From positions 1-64,000 of the forward strand of contig CAKRJT010000007.1 in assembly GCA_934351925.1 (NCBI GenBank): a stretch of 64,000 nucleotides of DNA, read 5' to 3'. Of the stretch, positions 35,307-43,743 are shown piece after piece. Every line of letters starts with the position of its first letter. Position 1 is the first letter of the stretch. This DNA is from an uncultured Lachnospiraceae bacterium (GTDB lineage Bacteria > Bacillota > Clostridia > Lachnospirales > Lachnospiraceae). Position numbers and translations under genes: made by a program. The notes under the pieces were generated by a model that was not told the origin of the DNA, searched no databases, and saw only the letters and a list, made by a program, of their open reading frames with translations.

Positions 35307-35335
35307 TTGAACTCCTGCAACATGACTATTATAAT
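35307..35335 (+). promoter_or_regulatory. sigma-A promoter of spo0A
   Basis: TTGAAC (35307-35312), 17 bases, and consensus TATAAT (35330-35335). Transcription would begin near 35342, immediately before a large GC-rich hairpin. Confidence 0.7.
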
Positions 35336-35342
35336 TTTAACA

Positions 35343-35385
35343 GGAGCCGGAGGTTTGCCGGAAATTCCGGGTTCAATCCGGCGCC
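35343..35385 (+). promoter_or_regulatory. GC-rich hairpin in the spo0A 5' leader
   Basis: GGAGCCGGA (35343-35351) pairs with TCCGGCGCC (35377-35385) with one mismatch. The apical part contains the palindrome CCGGAA-A-TTCCGG. It occupies the first bases of the predicted transcript and stands out from the AT-rich surroundings. Confidence 0.6.
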
Positions 35386-35419
35386 AATAAAAATTTAATG
35401 TTGGAATGAGAGAGGGAAC

Positions 35420-36220
35420 ATGGGAAAGCTTAGGATTGTTATTGCAGATGACAATGAACGTATGCTGCAGCTTTTAGAGGACATCATTAAGACAGACAAT
35501 GACATGGAGGTTGTGGGAAAGGCAGAAAATGGCGAGATATGTCTAAGTATAATTCGTGAAATGCAGCCGGATGTGGTGCTTCTTGATATTGTTATGCCGA
35601 AGCTGGACGGACTCACTGTAATGGAAAAGACTCACGCTGATTCACGCATCAGGAAGAAACCTGCTTTCATAATAATAACGGCTATCGGTCAGGAGGGTAT
35701 TACCGAGGATGCATTTAATCTTGGCGCTAACTACTACATAATGAAGCCATTTGACAATAATACGCTTCTAAACCGCATAAGGTATGTGAAGAGCAATATG
35801 GGACGACACCCGGCAGCGGGAAACACCACAAGGCTCGCGGCTGAGTTCAATAATGAGAACCAGAAGGTCAGCATAGAAACCGATGTGACCAACATGATAC
35901 ACGAGGTAGGTGTTCCGGCACACATCAAGGGCTATCAGTATCTTCGAGATTCAATTATTATGGCAGTTGAGGACGCGGATATTTTAAACAGCATAACGAA
36001 GATATTGTATCCTGCCATAGCAAAGAAATATGACACCACGGCAAGCAGGGTGGAAAGAGCAATACGCCACGCAATCGAGGTCGCGTGGGAGCGCGGCAGA
36101 ATGGAGACGATAGAGGAGCTTTTTGGTTATACGGTGAGCAACGGCAAGGGAAAGCCGACGAATTCAGAGTTCATTGCTCTCATAGCGGACAGGCTTCGTT
36201 TACAGTACAAGGCAAGATAA
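35420..36220 (+). CDS. spo0A: Sporulation master regulator Spo0A
   Basis: This response regulator has 266 residues. The receiver (about 1-125) has the acidic pocket IADDNERM, phospho-acceptor Asp56 in VVLLDIVMPK, and the conserved Lys in YIMKPFD. The C-terminal DNA-binding domain (about 150-266) shows HEVGVPAHIKGYQYLRD, the recognition helix SRVERAIRHAIEVAWERG, and PTNSEFIALIADRL. All are typical. Start ATG 35420 follows GAGAGGG. Three unrelated genes separate it from spoIVB, with which it is usually adjacent. Confidence 0.97.
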   Translation: MGKLRIVIADDNERMLQLLEDIIKTDNDMEVVGKAENGEICLSIIREMQPDVVLLDIVMPKLDGLTVMEKTHADSRIRKKPAFIIITAIGQEGITEDAFNLGANYYIMKPFDNNTLLNRIRYVKSNMGRHPAAGNTTRLAAEFNNENQKVSIETDVTNMIHEVGVPAHIKGYQYLRDSIIMAVEDADILNSITKILYPAIAKKYDTTASRVERAIRHAIEVAWERGRMETIEELFGYTVSNGKGKPTNSEFIALIADRLRLQYKAR

Positions 36221-36259
36221 ACTAATAACAAAAATGGTCTTTTATATTTTGAAAATTTG

Positions 36260-36268
36260 TGTTATAAT
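36260..36268 (+). promoter_or_regulatory. Extended -10 promoter of glgA
   Basis: TGTTATAAT (36260-36268) is a TGn-extended consensus -10; no good -35 box is visible. It lies about 70 bases before the glgA start. Confidence 0.5.
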
Positions 36269-36337
36269 GTATAAAAATGAGTCTTATTGTTTTAAATTTT
36301 CTAAAAATTTACTAATATGATATGCGAGGTAGAGTCT

Positions 36338-37786
36338 ATGAAGAAAAATGTGCTTTTTGTATCGTCGGAGGCAGTTCCTTTTATCAAGACAGGCGGTCTT
36401 GCAGATGTGGCAGGTTCACTTCCTAAGTATTTTGACAAGGAGCGTTATGATGTCCGTGTTATGCTTCCTAAGTATCTGTGTATCCCTGAAGGATGGCGTA
36501 ATCAGATGAAGTATGTAACCCATTTCTATATGGATCTGGCATGGAGAAGCCAGTATGTCGGCGTGCTTGAGATGGAGTATGCAGGTGTGCATTACTACTT
36601 TATCGACAATGAATTCTATTTTGCCGGACCTAAGCCTTACGGTTACATACATGAGGATATTGAGAAGTTTGCCTTTTTCAGCAAAGCAGCTCTGTCGGCA
36701 ATGCCGCTTCTCAATTTCAAACCCGACATCGTACACTGCCATGACTGGCAGACAGGACTCATACCTGTATATATGAAGGAACGGTTCCACGACGGTGAAT
36801 TTTTCCGAGATATGAAGTCTGTTATGACCATACATAATCTCAAGTTCCAGGGCGTGTGGGATCTTCAGAAGGTGAAGGATATAACCGGCCTTCCACCGTA
36901 CTTTTTCACATCGGATAAACTTGAAGCTTACGGGGATGCCAATTATCTTAAGGGCGGTATCGTGTATGCGGATGCGGTTACAACGGTGAGTGACAGCTAT
37001 GCAGAGGAGATTAAGACTCCGTTCTACGGCGAGCATCTTGACGGACTTATGCGGGCGCGTTCTAACTGCCTTACGGGTATAGTAAACGGTATTGATTACG
37101 AAGAATTTGACCCGGCTACTGACAAGCGCATTGCCGCTAACTATACACAGAAGACATTCCGCAAAGAAAAACTGAAGAATAAAAAGGCTCTCCAGCAGGA
37201 GCTCGGGCTCGAGGTTAATGATAAGAAATTTATGATTGGTATTGTGTCGAGACTTACAGACCAGAAGGGCTTTGACCTCATCGCATACATGATGGATCAG
37301 ATATGTGCCGAGGATGTACAGCTCGTAGTTCTCGGCACAGGTGAGTCACAGTACGAGAACATGTTCAGGCACTTCGCATGGAAGTATCCTGACAGGGTAT
37401 CGGCGAACATCTACTATTCGGAGGATATGTCGCACAAGATATATGCCTCATGTGACGCCTTTCTTATGCCTTCGCTCTTTGAGCCGTGTGGTCTTAGCCA
37501 GCTTATGTCACTGCGCTACGGAACCGTACCTATCGTGCGTGAGACGGGTGGACTCAAGGATACGGTTGAGCCGTACAACGAGTACGAGAGCACGGGCACA
37601 GGTTTCTCATTTGCCAACTATAATGCACATGAGATGATGAACACCATCAATTATGCAAAACATGTTTTCTATAATATGAAGAGAGAGTGGAACAAGATAG
37701 TTGACCGCGGGATGTTGAAGGATTTCTCGTGGACCAGCTCTGCGAAGAAGTACGAAAAGCTCTATGACAATCTTCTTGGACTCTGA
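36338..37786 (+). CDS. glgA: Glycogen synthase (ADP-glucose type, GT5)
   Basis: The enzyme extends alpha-1,4-glucan from ADP-glucose. The 482-residue protein has the N-terminal substrate loop KTGGLADVAGSLPK (about 16-29), HCHDWQTGLIPVY, TIHNLKFQG, and the C-terminal GT-B half with GIVSRLTDQKGFDL and LMPSLFEPCGLSQL. ATG 36338 is chosen with GAGG upstream and MKKNVLFVSSEAVPF matching the family; an ATG seven codons earlier lacks a site. No other glycogen gene is in the window. A strong terminator follows. Confidence 0.96.
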   Translation: MKKNVLFVSSEAVPFIKTGGLADVAGSLPKYFDKERYDVRVMLPKYLCIPEGWRNQMKYVTHFYMDLAWRSQYVGVLEMEYAGVHYYFIDNEFYFAGPKPYGYIHEDIEKFAFFSKAALSAMPLLNFKPDIVHCHDWQTGLIPVYMKERFHDGEFFRDMKSVMTIHNLKFQGVWDLQKVKDITGLPPYFFTSDKLEAYGDANYLKGGIVYADAVTTVSDSYAEEIKTPFYGEHLDGLMRARSNCLTGIVNGIDYEEFDPATDKRIAANYTQKTFRKEKLKNKKALQQELGLEVNDKKFMIGIVSRLTDQKGFDLIAYMMDQICAEDVQLVVLGTGESQYENMFRHFAWKYPDRVSANIYYSEDMSHKIYASCDAFLMPSLFEPCGLSQLMSLRYGTVPIVRETGGLKDTVEPYNEYESTGTGFSFANYNAHEMMNTINYAKHVFYNMKREWNKIVDRGMLKDFSWTSSAKKYEKLYDNLLGL

Positions 37787-37823
37787 TTTGGCCAGTAATA
37801 TCTGACAATCACAACATAAATAT

Positions 37824-37865
37824 AAATACCGTGGCTGAAATACGGACAGCCACGGTATTTTGTGT
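37824..37865 (+). terminator. Terminator after glgA
   Basis: AAATACCGTGGCTG (37824-37837) pairs over 14 bp with CAGCCACGGTATTT (37847-37860), followed by TTGTGT. A second weaker hairpin (GAGGAAAT/ATTTCCTC) lies at 37868-37892. Confidence 0.9.
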
Positions 37866-37941
37866 AAGAGGAAATATAGTTGGAATTTCCTCCTATGCAA
37901 AGCCATTTTCACTTTAACAAGTCAATTTATTAAAAAACTTG

Positions 37942-37970
37942 TTGCATCTTGTGAGCTTAAATGATAATAT
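37942..37970 (+). promoter_or_regulatory. sigma-A promoter of the aminotransferase gene
   Basis: TTGCAT (37942-37947), 17 bases, TAATAT (37965-37970). The start codon is 39 bases downstream. Confidence 0.6.
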
Positions 37971-38008
37971 ATTTTTCAAAAGTTACAACTACGGAGGTTA
38001 GAGCAGAT

Positions 38009-39292
38009 ATGGAAATGTACAAGATGTTAAGCAGGGATGAGCTAAAGACAATCAAGGCAGCTCTTGAAGAGGAATATGCCAAGGCACAGCAGTTAGGGCT
38101 TAAGCTTGATATGTCCAGGGGAAAGCCGGCACCGGCACAGTTAGACCTTGCAATGGGAATATTAGATGCTGTCAACAGCACATCGGATTATAAGTCGGAG
38201 GATGGAGTTGACTGCCGTAACTACGGAGGACTTGACGGTATCCCGGAGGCAAGACAATTTATGGCAGACATCATGGGGGTAGATGCTTCCAATGTGATTG
38301 TCTACGGCAATGCGAGCCTTAACATTATGTATGACACCATTTCCAGATTTATGCTCGAAGGGACAGGCGGCTGCACTCCATGGTGCAAGCTTGACAAGGT
38401 AAAATTCCTTTGTCCGGTTCCCGGATATGACAGACATTTTGCGATTACAGAGCATTTCGGAGTAGAGATGATAAACATACCTATGCGTGTGGACGGTCCT
38501 GACATGGATATGATTGAGAAGCTTGTGGCTGAGGACGAGAGCATCAAGGGAATATGGTGCGTGCCTAAGTTCTCCAATCCCGGCGGCTGTGTATACTCGG
38601 ACGAGGTTGTCAGAAGAATGGCTGCGCTTAAGCCTGCCGCTAAGGATTTCAGAATTATGTGGGACAATGCCTATGTCGTACATTACCTTTACGGGGACAC
38701 ACAGCCGCAGATACTCGATATCATCTCAGAGTGTGAGAAGGCAGGAAATCCTGATATGGTATATGAGTTTGCCTCAACCTCTAAGATAAGCTTCGCAGGA
38801 GCCGGAATTGCCGCTCTTGCGACCTCTAAGGCGAACATAGCAGAGGTTAAGAAGTCATTGACAATACAGACAATCGGCTATGACAAGATTAATCAGCTCA
38901 GACACACACGTTTTTATAAGAACAAGCAGGGTATCATGGAGCACATGATGAAGCAGGCTGAGATTTTAAGACCTAAGTTTGAGGCGGTTGAGAACATTCT
39001 CGACAGTGAGCTGTCAGGTCTTGGAATCGGAACCTGGACCAAGCCGCTCGGCGGATATTTCATATCTTTTGATGCCATGCCGGGCTGTGCCAAGGCTATA
39101 GTCAGGAAGTGTAAGGAGGCAGGAATGGTGCTCACCGGTGCGGGAGCTACCTTCCCTTACGGCAGCGATCCTGACGACTCGAACATCAGAATAGCACCTT
39201 CATTCCCGACAGTAGATGAGATGAAGAAGGCAGCGCTTTTGTTTGCACTCTGCGTCAAGCTCGTCAGCGTGGACAAGCTTCTTGAAGAGTAG
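38009..39292 (+). CDS. PLP-dependent aminotransferase (putative aspartate aminotransferase, class I/II, PF12897-type)
   Basis: This 427-residue fold-type I aminotransferase shows the typical RGKPAPAQLDLAMG start region, a PLP pocket with VYGNASLNIMYD, WCVPKFSNPGGCVYSD, MWDNAYVVHYL, and the Schiff-base lysine in EFASTSKISFAGAGIA. The closest annotations are the 'Asp_aminotransf' family of unusual aspartate aminotransferases; exact substrates are uncertain. ATG 38009 follows GGAGG with eleven-base spacing; ATG 38015 is possible. proC follows 49 bases later. Confidence 0.85.
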   Translation: MEMYKMLSRDELKTIKAALEEEYAKAQQLGLKLDMSRGKPAPAQLDLAMGILDAVNSTSDYKSEDGVDCRNYGGLDGIPEARQFMADIMGVDASNVIVYGNASLNIMYDTISRFMLEGTGGCTPWCKLDKVKFLCPVPGYDRHFAITEHFGVEMINIPMRVDGPDMDMIEKLVAEDESIKGIWCVPKFSNPGGCVYSDEVVRRMAALKPAAKDFRIMWDNAYVVHYLYGDTQPQILDIISECEKAGNPDMVYEFASTSKISFAGAGIAALATSKANIAEVKKSLTIQTIGYDKINQLRHTRFYKNKQGIMEHMMKQAEILRPKFEAVENILDSELSGLGIGTWTKPLGGYFISFDAMPGCAKAIVRKCKEAGMVLTGAGATFPYGSDPDDSNIRIAPSFPTVDEMKKAALLFALCVKLVSVDKLLEE

Positions 39293-39341
39293 AATATTTT
39301 GTAACCAGTGAGAGAAATCTGGAAAGAACGGGAGAGCTAAG

Positions 39342-40139
39342 ATGAGTACATTTGGATTTATAGGAATGGGGAATATGGGATATGCCATGCTCAAAGGACT
39401 TTTAAAGACATATTCGTCCTCCGATATCATATTTTCATGTGCAACCGACAAAAAACGTGTAACAGTAAGTGAAGAGACCGGTGTGGCGGCGGCTTCAGGA
39501 AATGCCGAGTGTGCCAACAGCGCGAAATACATCATTCTTGCAGTTAAGCCACAGGTGTATGATGCCGTAATCAAAAATCTCATGCACGTTGTAACGCAGG
39601 AGCATGTCATTATCTCGCTCTCCCCGAGTCATTCGATAGAACTGCTAAGAGAGAAATTTGATAAGCCGGTAAGGATTGTGAGGGCAATGCCCAACACACC
39701 TGCCCTTATCGGAGAGGCCATGACCGGCGTGTGCTACGACGCGATGGAGTTCTCCTTTGACGAGAAGGAGGTGCTTGACAGCTTCTTTAAGTCTTTTGGT
39801 ACATACAGGCTCGTCGACGAGAAGCTTATGAATACAGTTACCTGTGCCAGCGGAAGCTCGCCGGCTTATGTATATATGTTCATCGAAGCAATGGCAGACG
39901 CATGTGTGAAGCATGGAATGCCACGTCAGGCTGCTTATGAATTTGTGGCGCAGACCGTTGTGGGAGCAGGCAGGATGGTTCTAGAGACAAAGGAGCACCC
40001 GGGACTTTTAAAGGACAAGGTGTGTTCACCCGGCGGAACGACCATTGCAGGTGTAGCCGCACTTGAGGAACATGGCTTCCGCAATTCGATAATCAAGGCT
40101 GTCGACGCGTGCTTTGACAAGTGCAGCGGCATAAAATAA
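39342..40139 (+). CDS. proC: Pyrroline-5-carboxylate reductase
   Basis: The enzyme performs the last step of proline synthesis. The 265-residue protein has the N-terminal Rossmann motif IGMGNMGYAMLKG, AVKPQVYD, the RAMPNTPALIGEAM segment, and the C-terminal dimer signature SPGGTTIAGVAALEEHGFR. Length is normal. Start ATG 39342 follows GGGAGAG. No proA or proB is in view. Confidence 0.95.
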   Translation: MSTFGFIGMGNMGYAMLKGLLKTYSSSDIIFSCATDKKRVTVSEETGVAAASGNAECANSAKYIILAVKPQVYDAVIKNLMHVVTQEHVIISLSPSHSIELLREKFDKPVRIVRAMPNTPALIGEAMTGVCYDAMEFSFDEKEVLDSFFKSFGTYRLVDEKLMNTVTCASGSSPAYVYMFIEAMADACVKHGMPRQAAYEFVAQTVVGAGRMVLETKEHPGLLKDKVCSPGGTTIAGVAALEEHGFRNSIIKAVDACFDKCSGIK

Positions 40140-40156
40140 AATTTTTTTGGAACAGT

Positions 40157-40190
40157 GCCGCCGCATAGCGGCGGAATGGGGATTAATATG
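40157..40190 (+). promoter_or_regulatory. Recurrent hairpin plus ribosome site, copy C (before the NUDIX gene)
   Basis: CCGCCGC (40158-40164) and GCGGCGG (40168-40174) pair over 7 bp around ATA. AATGGGGATTAAT and ATG 40188 follow. The GCGGCGGAATGGGGATT stretch is identical to copy B except at the hairpin edges. Confidence 0.75.
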
Positions 40191-40727
40191 GAGATAATCA
40201 AGCGTCTTAAGCGTGAACTTGTATACAAGGGAACGATAATAGATATGTACAAGGATACGGTTCAGGTTCAGAACGGACATATAGCGGAATGGGATTTCAT
40301 CGGTCATAAGGGAGCTGCAGCGGTTATTCCGGTACTTGAGGACGGACGCGTTCTCATGGTAAAGCAGTACAGAAATGCTTTGGACAGAATGACCATAGAG
40401 GTTCCGGCAGGTGGCAGGGATACAATGGACGAGCCATATATAACCTGTGCTTCAAGAGAGTTAGAGGAGGAGACAGGCTACGCTTCCGACGAGCTGGAGT
40501 TTCTGATATCAGTTCAGACTACGGTTGCATTCTGCAACGAGAAGATTGATGTGTTTGTCGCAAGAAATCTAAGAAAGACACACCAGCATCTCGACGAGGA
40601 TGAGTGTGTGGACGTGGAGGCATACGATATCGATACACTTGTAGATATGATATATGCCGGAAAGCTTCAGGACGGAAAGACAATGGCTGCCGTTCTCGCA
40701 TACAAGTTAAAATACGGCAGCAGATAA
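40188..40727 (+). CDS. NUDIX hydrolase (ADP-ribose pyrophosphatase type)
   Basis: The 179-residue enzyme carries a perfect Nudix box: Gly, five residues, Glu, seven residues, then RELEEETGY (about residues 72-94). The upstream VLMVKQYRNALDRMTIEVPAG segment is typical of ADP-ribose/sugar-nucleotide pyrophosphatases (NudF-like). ATG 40188 has GGGG at the right distance; an in-frame GTG at 40155 would translate through the hairpin. It is followed by spoIIM, an order frequently seen in clostridia. Confidence 0.92.
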   Translation: MEIIKRLKRELVYKGTIIDMYKDTVQVQNGHIAEWDFIGHKGAAAVIPVLEDGRVLMVKQYRNALDRMTIEVPAGGRDTMDEPYITCASRELEEETGYASDELEFLISVQTTVAFCNEKIDVFVARNLRKTHQHLDEDECVDVEAYDIDTLVDMIYAGKLQDGKTMAAVLAYKLKYGSR

Positions 40728-40796
40728 GAATAAAATCACAAAAAGTCTCATATCTTATTTTGTCCATGCAGGACAGAGAGGATGTGGGATTTTTTT

Positions 40797-41366
40797 ATGC
40801 TGAAAAACAAGGGCAGCTTAGGAACAGACAAGTTAGTGATAATGTTTTTTGCGGGGATTGTAATTGGCTCCGTGATAGTGAATATCATACCTTTCTCGTG
40901 GGTGATGGCTATGAATGTGTGGAGTGCCGATTATATAAGCTCCTTTATATCTAAGACAGTCAATTACTCCGTCATGTGCCGCTATCTGTTCAGACTGAGG
41001 GGACTTATCATGGCAGGGCTTATTCTCGTTATGCTGACCCCCTTCGTAAAGAAGCTTCTGTATATCCTGCCATTGTATCTCGGAACAGCATGGGGCATGG
41101 TGAGCTCCATAATTATGATGGAGCACGGGATAAACGGTGTGAGGGTGTGTTTCTTTCTTATTGTTCCACATTTTATTTTTTACATGGCGGGCATTGGAAT
41201 GATGCTCTATAAGATACTTCTGATAAGAAATTCACCTGGAAAGAGAGTTGATTTCACCTTTGTGTTGGTCTTTGTATTCTCCTGTGTGACCATCGCCGCC
41301 GGGGTCATGGCTGAGGCGTATATCAACGTGAGTATCCTGCCGTTGGTTTTAAGACAGTTTGCATAA
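40797..41366 (+). CDS. spoIIM: Stage II sporulation protein M-like membrane protein
   Basis: SpoIIM is part of the DMP (SpoIID-M-P) peptidoglycan remodelling machine during engulfment. The 189-residue protein has five hydrophobic helices and the DUF95/SpoIIM pattern (VIMFFAGIVIGSVIVNIIP near the N terminus). Sequence identity to Bacillus cannot be judged by eye, but the NUDIX-spoIIM-xerD order supports it. ATG 40797 is preferred over ATG 40782, whose GAGAGG would abut it. Confidence 0.8.
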   Translation: MLKNKGSLGTDKLVIMFFAGIVIGSVIVNIIPFSWVMAMNVWSADYISSFISKTVNYSVMCRYLFRLRGLIMAGLILVMLTPFVKKLLYILPLYLGTAWGMVSSIIMMEHGINGVRVCFFLIVPHFIFYMAGIGMMLYKILLIRNSPGKRVDFTFVLVFVFSCVTIAAGVMAEAYINVSILPLVLRQFA

Positions 41367-41396
41367 ATAAAAGTGAAAAAATCATCAAATACGTCA

Positions 41397-41425
41397 TTGA
41401 TTTTGGTGACTGCTTTGATTATAAT
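41397..41425 (+). promoter_or_regulatory. sigma-A promoter of the xerD-like gene
   Basis: TTGATT (41397-41402), 17 bases, consensus TATAAT (41420-41425). It shows that this gene is transcribed on its own despite its catalytic defects. Confidence 0.7.
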
Positions 41426-41469
41426 ATTTTTTACATTTATTATAAACATACACCCAAAAAGGAAGCATC

Positions 41470-42357
41470 ATGGAACAGGAAATAGAAGAATACATAGAAT
41501 ATATAGGCAGAAATAATAAGAAGTCAGAGAATACGCTTGTCTCCTACAGACGCGACCTGTACAAGCTGATGGATTATCTGACTAAGAAGCCTGCACTTAC
41601 CGAGTGGTCACAGGTCACGGAGACGGATCTTAATTCGTATGTGCTGCACCTTCAGAGCGAGGAGAGTGCGCCCTCCGCCATAGCGAGATATATCGTGTCC
41701 ATGAAGGCGTTTTTTGAATACCTTGAGAAAATTGGAAGGATTGACGAGGAGCCGGCAATGAATATCAGACCACCGCACCATGAGAAGAAGGTTCCTGAGA
41801 TAATATCTGTTGAAAATGTGGTCAAGCTTCTCACTGCACCGGACGGAAACTCGCCAAAACAGCTAAGAGACCGTGCGATGCTCGAGCTTTTATATGCCAC
41901 GGGAATTAAGGTGTCCGAACTTGTAGCAATCAAGATGATTGACATAAATCTCCAGGTTGGTTATGTGAGCTGCCAGACAGTGCAGCATGACAGGATTATA
42001 CCGTTTGGCACCGAGGCAAAGCAGGCGATTATGAGATATCTGAAGGACGGAAGGGAGGCTTTGCTTAGCGGTAAGGACAGCGAATATCTCTTTACGAATG
42101 TGAAGGGCGGGCAGATGAGCCGGCAGGGGTTCTGGAAGATAATTAAGGCTTATGCAAAGAAAGCGGGAATAGAGGAGGATATAACACCTTACACGCTCAG
42201 ACATTCCTTTGCGGCGCATATGATAAGCAACGGAGCTGACATATACGCCGTGTCGGAGATGTTAGGCCATCTCGATGTGTCGGCGACTCAGGTATATGCT
42301 GTATTCTCTAAATCAAGACTGAGAGATGTATACACGAAGGCTCACCCGCGTGGCTGA
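41470..42357 (+). CDS. xerD: XerD-like tyrosine recombinase with substituted catalytic residues
   Basis: The 295-residue protein is full length for XerD and collinear with Bacillus XerD, with an N-terminal SAM-like DNA-binding domain (about 1-85) and the catalytic domain. Of six catalytic positions, three look changed. The first Arg is Lys (ATGIKVSELV instead of ATGLRVSELV). The GKGNK lysine loop is replaced by CQTVQHDR, one residue shorter. The first box-II His is Tyr (TPYTLRHSF instead of TPHTLRHSF). LRH, LGH and the nucleophile Tyr (ATQVYAVF) remain. It probably binds DNA but recombines poorly or not at all. Start ATG 41470 follows AAAAAGGAAG. Genomic position between spoIIM and deoB is the usual one for xerD. 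Confidence 0.9.
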   Translation: MEQEIEEYIEYIGRNNKKSENTLVSYRRDLYKLMDYLTKKPALTEWSQVTETDLNSYVLHLQSEESAPSAIARYIVSMKAFFEYLEKIGRIDEEPAMNIRPPHHEKKVPEIISVENVVKLLTAPDGNSPKQLRDRAMLELLYATGIKVSELVAIKMIDINLQVGYVSCQTVQHDRIIPFGTEAKQAIMRYLKDGREALLSGKDSEYLFTNVKGGQMSRQGFWKIIKAYAKKAGIEEDITPYTLRHSFAAHMISNGADIYAVSEMLGHLDVSATQVYAVFSKSRLRDVYTKAHPRG

Positions 42358-42384
42358 GTCTGCCGTGTCGGCGGCTGAGCCTTC
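42336..42384. terminator. Hairpin between convergent xerD-like gene and aroF
   Basis: GAAGGCTCA (42336-42344) pairs perfectly with TGAGCCTTC (42376-42384), with an inner GCCG-TGT-CGGC hairpin (42362-42372). The stem overlaps the last codons of the xerD-like gene. Confidence 0.6.
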
Positions 42385-42418
42385 ATTTGATATCATCGTA
42401 ATACGTTATGAATATTTA

Positions 42419-43447
42419 TCAGCAGTTCTCTGCGATATAGTAGAGCAGCTTCTCTGTATCCTCCCAGCCAAGACATGGGTCTGTGATGGATTTTCCGTAG
42501 ATATGCTCGTCTATCTTCTGATTTCCCGGCTCTATGTAGCTCTCTATCATAAATCCCTTTACAAGGTTATGCACGTCGACTGAGTGCTTTCTGCTCTCGA
42601 GAACCTCCTTGACAATCCTGATCTGCTCGGCATACTGCTTGTTGGAGTTGCTGTGATTCGAGTCGACGATGGTTGCCATGTTCTTGAGTTTCTTCTGGCT
42701 GTACATTTCAAAAAGTCTTACCAGATCCTCATAATGGTAGTTCGGAATGTTCTGGCCGTGCTTGTTGGTTGCACCGCGGAGTATGGTGTGGGTGAGCGGA
42801 TTGCCGTCGGTCTTAACCTCCCAGCCTCTGTATATGAAGGAGTGTGCATGCTGAGCTGCAATAATAGAGTTGAGCATAACGTTGTAATCGCCGCTCGTAG
42901 GGTTTTTCATTCCGGCAGGCACGTCCATTCCGCTGACCGTGAGTCGATGCTGCTGATCCTCGACCGAACGTGCGCCCACTGCGACATACGACAGTATATC
43001 CGATAAAAATTCATAGTTCTCAGGGTAGAGCATCTCGTCGGCAGGGGTAAGATGCGTCTCGCTCATAACGCGGATATGCATTTTTCTGATTGCCATTATT
43101 CCTGCAAGCATATCAGGCTTCTTCTCTGGATCCGGCTGGTGCAGCATTCCTTTGTAGCCCTCACCCGTGGTTCTCGGCTTGTTGGTGTACACTCTTGGAA
43201 CGATGAGAACCTTATCCTTAATCTTTTCCTGAACCGACGCAAGACGGCAGGCGTAATCGCATACCGGATCCTCGTGGTCTGCCGAGCACGGTCCTACTAT
43301 CGCGAGAAACTTAGATGATTTGCCGGTGATGATGTCAGCTATCTCAGCGTCGCGTACAAGCTTCATATCAGCAAGCTCCCCGCTCACAGGAAGAAGTTCC
43401 TTGACTACCTGCGGGGAAGGGAGCTCTTTTACATATTCAAATCCCAT
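42419..43447 (-). CDS. aroF: 3-deoxy-7-phosphoheptulonate synthase (class I)
   Basis: This enzyme commits erythrose 4-phosphate and phosphoenolpyruvate to aromatic amino-acid synthesis. The 342-residue AroFGH-type protein shows FLAIVGPCSADH, YTNKPRTTGEGYKG, GARSVEDQQHR, KNPTSGD, ATIVDSNHSNSNKQY and the C-terminal SITDPCLGWEDTEKLL. Reverse-strand ATG at 43447 follows GAGGAAAA. It lies against the direction of the surrounding genes and interrupts the spoIIM-xerD-deoB-pdp order. No leader peptide or T-box was recognised in the 296-bp divergent gap. Confidence 0.95.
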   Translation of the reverse strand: MGFEYVKELPSPQVVKELLPVSGELADMKLVRDAEIADIITGKSSKFLAIVGPCSADHEDPVCDYACRLASVQEKIKDKVLIVPRVYTNKPRTTGEGYKGMLHQPDPEKKPDMLAGIMAIRKMHIRVMSETHLTPADEMLYPENYEFLSDILSYVAVGARSVEDQQHRLTVSGMDVPAGMKNPTSGDYNVMLNSIIAAQHAHSFIYRGWEVKTDGNPLTHTILRGATNKHGQNIPNYHYEDLVRLFEMYSQKKLKNMATIVDSNHSNSNKQYAEQIRIVKEVLESRKHSVDVHNLVKGFMIESYIEPGNQKIDEHIYGKSITDPCLGWEDTEKLLYYIAENC

Positions 43448-43645
43448 TTTTTCCTCATTTCTGCCGGTAAACCGCGTTGTCTGTTATATTTTAGATGCGG
43501 ATAACCGAGGCTGTATATTTTGTGAATAATGATAACACTTAAATGAATAAAATGCAAATGGTTGAATTCATTTGTTTTGTGTTTTTTTGTTGATTGATTT
43601 TAAGGTGGCAGGTACGGCTGCATAATGTTTTAATATTTATTTTCA

Positions 43646-43674
43646 TTGAATAAAATCAAAAAATAAGGTATAAT
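43646..43674 (+). promoter_or_regulatory. sigma-A promoter of deoB-pdp
   Basis: TTGAAT (43646-43651), 17 bases, TATAAT (43669-43674). A 6-bp leader hairpin GCGGAT/ATCCGC (43694-43712) follows before the deoB ribosome site. The rest of 43448-43743 is AT-rich and otherwise featureless. Confidence 0.7.
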
Positions 43675-43743
43675 AAACTATATTTAGCACTGAGCGGATT
43701 GGAAGTATCCGCCTGACGGAATTTGGAAAGGACTGATAAATAT

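Noticed and set aside
35343..35391. tRNA 3'-half-like stretch (GGGTTCAATCC followed by GGCGCCA)
   Set aside because: With a standard seven-base T loop the T stem does not pair, and there is no D arm, anticodon arm or acceptor partner upstream. The stretch is better explained as a hairpin of the spo0A leader.
36416..37036. Reverse-strand open frame inside glgA
   Set aside because: It overlaps conserved GlgA catalytic motifs on the other strand and has no start signal.
41470..42357. Integrase of a mobile element
   Set aside because: Length, collinearity with XerD and the conserved spoIIM neighbourhood point to the housekeeping gene; no attachment repeats or cargo genes are visible.
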